Shown one piece after another: positions 60,980 through 64,000 of a DNA stretch of 64,000 nt. The stretch's first letter is position 1. Each line of letters starts with the position of its first letter. The notes below the pieces were generated by a model. The model saw only the letters and a program-made list of their open reading frames with translations, made no database searches and was not told the DNA's origin. A program made the position numbers and the translations under genes. This DNA is from Nitrosospira multiformis (lineage in GTDB: Bacteria; Pseudomonadota; Gammaproteobacteria; Burkholderiales; Nitrosomonadaceae), in assembly GCF_900103165.1 (NCBI RefSeq), contig NZ_FNKY01000001.1:1984001-2048000 (forward strand), given 5' to 3'.

Positions 60980-62137
60980 ATGGCTGCAATTATCAACACC
61001 AACGTAATTTCGCTGAATGCGCAACGCAACCTTAGCAGTTCGCAAAGCGCGCTTGCCACCTCCCTGCAACGCCTGTCTTCCGGCATGCGCATCAACAGCG
61101 CCAAGGACGACGCGGCGGGATTGGCGATTTCCGATCGGATGACTTCCCAGATTCGCGGTCTGAACCAGGCGGCGCGCAACGCCAACGACGGCATCTCGAT
61201 GGCGCAGACCGCCGAGGGCGCGTTGGGAGAAATCGGCAACAACCTGCAGCGCATCCGCGAACTGGCGGTGCAATCGCGCAATGCCAGCAACAGTGTTAGC
61301 GACCGTACCGCGCTCAACAACGAAGTCCAGCAGCTCAAGGATGAAATCGACCGGGTATCTTCAACGACCGCATTCAACGGCATCAAGCTGCTCGATGGCA
61401 CATTTACCAATCAGGCATTCCAGGTTGGCGCCAACGTCGGCGAAACCATCTCCATCAGCGGCCTGGTCAACGCGCAGAGTTCAGCTCTGGGTTCCACGAC
61501 CAGTACTACAGCCAATGTTACCGGCGTCGCCGCCACGGCTTTCACCGCGATCACTGCGGGTGACCTGACCATCAACGGCACCAGCGTAGGCGCGGTTGCC
61601 GCCGGTGGTAACGCCGTGACACAGGGCGCCAACATTGCGGCCGCCATCAACACGGTGACGAATACTACCGGTGTAATCGCCACCGCCGACGCCGCCGGCC
61701 TGGTCTCGCTGACCAATATGTCGGGCAGCAATACGGTCGTGGCTTTTGCCGGCGCCTCCGCCACCACGGCGACCACCGGCCTGACAGCCGCCACGACCAC
61801 TGCGACAACGACTACTGTCGCCGGTTTTTCAGGGGTGGATATCGGCAATACGTGGGGTGCCGACATTGCTATTGCCTCAATGGATTCGGCGCTGAGCGCG
61901 CTCAATGCGGGCCGCGCCGACCTGGGTGCCTATCAGAACCGTTTCTCGTCGGCGATCGCGAATGTGCAAACCGCTGGAGAGAACCTGACCGCATCACGCA
62001 GCCGTATCGTCGATACCGATTTTGCGGCGGAAACCGCCACATTATCGAGGAACCAGGTGCTGCAACAGGCGGGGACGGCGATGCTGGCCCAGGCCAATGC
62101 CATGCCGCAGTCTGTGCTGGCACTGTTGAGAGGTTAA
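60980..62137 (+). CDS. fliC: Flagellin (copy 2)
   Basis: This 385-residue flagellin equals copy 1 over the first about 165 residues and the last about 75, apart from very few changes. The central exposed domain differs in patches, for example [20 protein letters not shown] against [20 protein letters not shown]. Promoter, leader and ribosome site are the same. Both copies are therefore probably expressed together and co-polymerise, or provide filament variation. A separate, different terminator follows at 62179. Confidence 0.97.
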   Translation: MAAIINTNVISLNAQRNLSSSQSALATSLQRLSSGMRINSAKDDAAGLAISDRMTSQIRGLNQAARNANDGISMAQTAEGALGEIGNNLQRIRELAVQSRNASNSVSDRTALNNEVQQLKDEIDRVSSTTAFNGIKLLDGTFTNQAFQVGANVGETISISGLVNAQSSALGSTTSTTANVTGVAATAFTAITAGDLTINGTSVGAVAAGGNAVTQGANIAAAINTVTNTTGVIATADAAGLVSLTNMSGSNTVVAFAGASATTATTGLTAATTTATTTTVAGFSGVDIGNTWGADIAIASMDSALSALNAGRADLGAYQNRFSSAIANVQTAGENLTASRSRIVDTDFAAETATLSRNQVLQQAGTAMLAQANAMPQSVLALLRG

Positions 62138-62178
62138 CCAGGCAGGCGATTAACCGGTCAAGAGCCGGTTATCAGGAA

Positions 62179-62212
62179 CGAATCCGGGGGTGATCCCCCC
62201 GGATTCGAGTTT
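62179..62212 (+). terminator. Rho-independent terminator after flagellin gene 2
   Basis: CGAATCCGGGGG and CCCCCGGATTCG flank a short TGATC loop; AGTTTTG follows. The stem sequence is unrelated to the terminator of copy 1. Confidence 0.8.
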
Positions 62213-62224
62213 TGAAATCAAACG

Positions 62225-62262
62225 CTTTGTAATCCGATTTCGACTGAAGTCGGATTACAAAG
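62225..62262. repeat. Perfect 13-bp hairpin between flagellin 2 and fliD
   Basis: CTTTGTAATCCGA and TCGGATTACAAAG flank a 12-base centre. No T-tract follows. It lies 17 bp after the flagellin terminator and 98 bp before fliD, so it may be a second transcript end, a 5' leader structure for fliD or a dispersed repeat. Confidence 0.6.
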
Positions 62263-62360
62263 ATAGCAGCGAATTGAATAAACCCGTGCCGGATCGCCAG
62301 CAAGCTTCCGGCCGCGTGGTAAATGGGACCAATAGGACCCTAACGAGTATAGGCGGAGAC

Positions 62361-64000
62361 ATGGGCATATCTGCAGCAGGCATTGGCTCGAATCTGGATG
62401 TGGATGGAATCGTCAGCCAGTTGATGGCGGTCGAACGGCAGCCGCTTACGCTGCTGGCGAAACGCGAAACCGACTACCAGGCGAAGCTGTCCGCGTACGG
62501 GACACTGAAAGGCGCGCTGGCATCGTTCCAGACGGTGATGAAAGGAATGGCTGATGGGACCAAGTTTCAAGCGCTCACAGCCAGCCCGGGGGATGCTTCC
62601 ATATTAACCGCCACGGCCAATGCCGCTAATAAAGCGGTGCCGGGGAGCTATTCAATAGAGGTGCAGCAACTGGCGCAACAGCAGAAAATCCGTTCCGACG
62701 GCTTTGCCAGCACCGCCAGCGTGGTGGGTAGCGGTACCCTGACGATTCAGTACGGGAGTTACGACAGCGGTAGCAACAGCTTCACCCTGAACAGCGCAAA
62801 ACCGGCGCAGACGGTGGTTATCGATCCGTCCAACAACACGCTTGCCGGCGTGCGCGATGCGATCAATACTGCCAATATCGGCGTTAGTGCGACGATCATC
62901 AACGATGGCACCAGCAACAGGCTGGTGTTGACCGCAAAGGATACCGGCGCCGCCAGCAGCATCAAGATCACTACCGCTGACAGCGATGGCGTCAATCTGG
63001 ACGCGGCCGGCTTGTCCCGGCTCGCCTTCGACCCGACGGCGGCAGCAGGTTCCGGCAAGAATCTGACCGAAGTGCAGGCTGCGCAGGACGCCAAACTTGT
63101 AATCGATGGGATCGCCATCAGCAAAGGCTCGAACATCGTTACCGATGCAATTGAAGGTGTGACGCTCAATCTACTCAAGAGCAGTATCGGCACCCCGACC
63201 ACGCTAGCGGTGGCGCGTGACAGCGCTGGCATCAAGGCGTCAGTCGAAGCATTCGTCAAGTCTTACAACAATGTCAACCAGACGCTTTCGGATCTCAGTT
63301 CCTATAACGCAGCGGCAAAAAAGGGCGGCATACTGCAGGGCGACTCGGCAGCTTTATCGATTCAGATCCGCATTCGCGCCACGCTATCGGTCGCGGTGGG
63401 AGGCGTGTCGGGTGGCATTGACTCATTGTCCCAGATAGGCGTCGCTTTCCAGAAAGATGGCAGCCTGGCGCTGGATTCCACCAAGCTCCAGACAGCGCTC
63501 GACAATGGCTTCGATGGCATCGCCGGTCTGTTTGCCGTGCGTGGTACGCCGACGGACAGCCTGGTTTCCTATGGCGGAGCCACCAATAAGACGGCAGCTG
63601 GAAATTATGCGGTCGCGGTTACGCAACTTGCGGCCCAAGGCAGCCTCATCGGCAGCCAGGTGGCGGGACTGGGCATTATCGCCGGAGTCAACGACCAATT
63701 GAATATCAATGTGGATGGCGTAGCGGTCAGCGTCACACTTGCCGCAGGGACTTACGCATCGGCGGATGCGCTGGCGGCTGAGGTGCAAAGCAAGCTGAAC
63801 GGCGCCGCCGGCCTGATGGGTGCGGGTAGTTCAGCCGTGGTTTCACAAGCAGCCGGGGTGCTCAGCATCACGTCGGCACGCTATGGTTCCGCCTCCAGTG
63901 TCACCGTCACGGGTGGTAACGGTGCCGCCGGTCTGATGGGTGCAAGTCCCGCGTCGGCGGCCGGAGTGGATGTGGCCGGCACTATCAACGGTGTAGCCGC
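62361..64000 (+). CDS. fliD: Flagellar filament cap protein FliD (HAP2), 3' end outside window
   Basis: ATG 62361 follows GGCGGAG and opens a frame that runs past the window end (about 546 residues visible). The N-terminus MGISAAGIGSNLDVDGIVSQ and LMAVERQPLTLL are typical of FliD. Central D2-D3 regions include two flagellin-IN-like repeats (NTLAGVRDAINTANIGVSAT near 155, and TYASADALAAEVQSKLNGAA near 465), and GGVSGGIDSLSQIGVAFQKD is the conserved segment before the C-terminal part. FliD caps the growing filament. No FliA box was found just upstream, so it may read from flagellin 2 or use a less typical promoter. Confidence 0.95.
   Translation, partial: MGISAAGIGSNLDVDGIVSQLMAVERQPLTLLAKRETDYQAKLSAYGTLKGALASFQTVMKGMADGTKFQALTASPGDASILTATANAANKAVPGSYSIEVQQLAQQQKIRSDGFASTASVVGSGTLTIQYGSYDSGSNSFTLNSAKPAQTVVIDPSNNTLAGVRDAINTANIGVSATIINDGTSNRLVLTAKDTGAASSIKITTADSDGVNLDAAGLSRLAFDPTAAAGSGKNLTEVQAAQDAKLVIDGIAISKGSNIVTDAIEGVTLNLLKSSIGTPTTLAVARDSAGIKASVEAFVKSYNNVNQTLSDLSSYNAAAKKGGILQGDSAALSIQIRIRATLSVAVGGVSGGIDSLSQIGVAFQKDGSLALDSTKLQTALDNGFDGIAGLFAVRGTPTDSLVSYGGATNKTAAGNYAVAVTQLAAQGSLIGSQVAGLGIIAGVNDQLNINVDGVAVSVTLAAGTYASADALAAEVQSKLNGAAGLMGAGSSAVVSQAAGVLSITSARYGSASSVTVTGGNGAAGLMGASPASAAGVDVAGTINGVA

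Noticed and set aside
59717-61905. Long minus-strand frames opposite both flagellin variable domains
   Set aside because: They mirror the low-complexity Thr/Ala codons of flagellin and recur only because the genes are duplicated.

Overview
The window reads as chromosomal DNA of a flagellated Gram-negative betaproteobacterium. The combination of a FlhDC master regulator, an flhB-flhA-flhF-flhG-fliA-motCD block, an flgAMN/flgBCDEFGHIJKL locus and a moderately GC-rich composition resembles ammonia oxidisers of the Nitrosospira/Nitrosomonas group. That placement is an inference from overall gene order and protein character, not from a marker gene. No rRNA, tRNA or CRISPR array was seen.

Positions 1-29298 hold a type VI secretion system (T6SS) island. 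It opens with the 3' end of vgrG and an effector cassette: a DUF6484 mini-spike, a DUF2169 adaptor, a catalytically dead ketosynthase-like protein, a DUF4150/PAAR-like protein with a probable PD-(D/E)XK nuclease tail, a DUF3396-type immunity protein and an unknown partner. A multiply frameshifted REP-associated transposase remnant and a TIGR02270-type HEAT-repeat protein follow. Next is an unusual signalling and envelope block: a zinc-ribbon protein, a Ser/Thr kinase fused to a periplasmic sensor and HAMP domain, a lipoprotein polysaccharide deacetylase, TPR and LysM lipoproteins, an unknown protein, a second Ser/Thr kinase and a glycine-zipper lipoprotein. Then come tagH (FHA), a PP2C phosphatase and, on the minus strand, tssJ-tssK-tssL-tssM-tagF, with a second PP2C phosphatase transcribed divergently. 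The sheath, tube, baseplate and ClpV genes (tssA-H, hcp) are not in the window. Two structured inverted-repeat elements of about 142 and 180 bp sit between T6SS genes.

Positions 29299-55778 are the flagellar regulon: flhDC, motAB, flhBAFG-fliA-motCD, a broken membrane-protein gene, flgAMN (minus strand) and flgB-L (plus strand). The sigma-28 (FliA) promoter pattern, a TAAA-type box, 11 bp, then GCCGTTAA or a close variant, can be read directly upstream of motAB, flgMN, flgKL and both flagellin genes. This gives the expected cascade: FlhDC, then basal body and FliA, then FlgM export, then hook-filament, stator and filament genes.

Positions 55779-64000 carry a NarX/NarL-like two-component pair, a Doc/AbrB toxin-antitoxin pair with a palindromic operator candidate, two nearly identical tandem flagellin genes with duplicated promoters, and the 5' part of fliD running off the window. 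Four REP-like palindromes of one family lie between flgK and flgL and before each flagellin gene.
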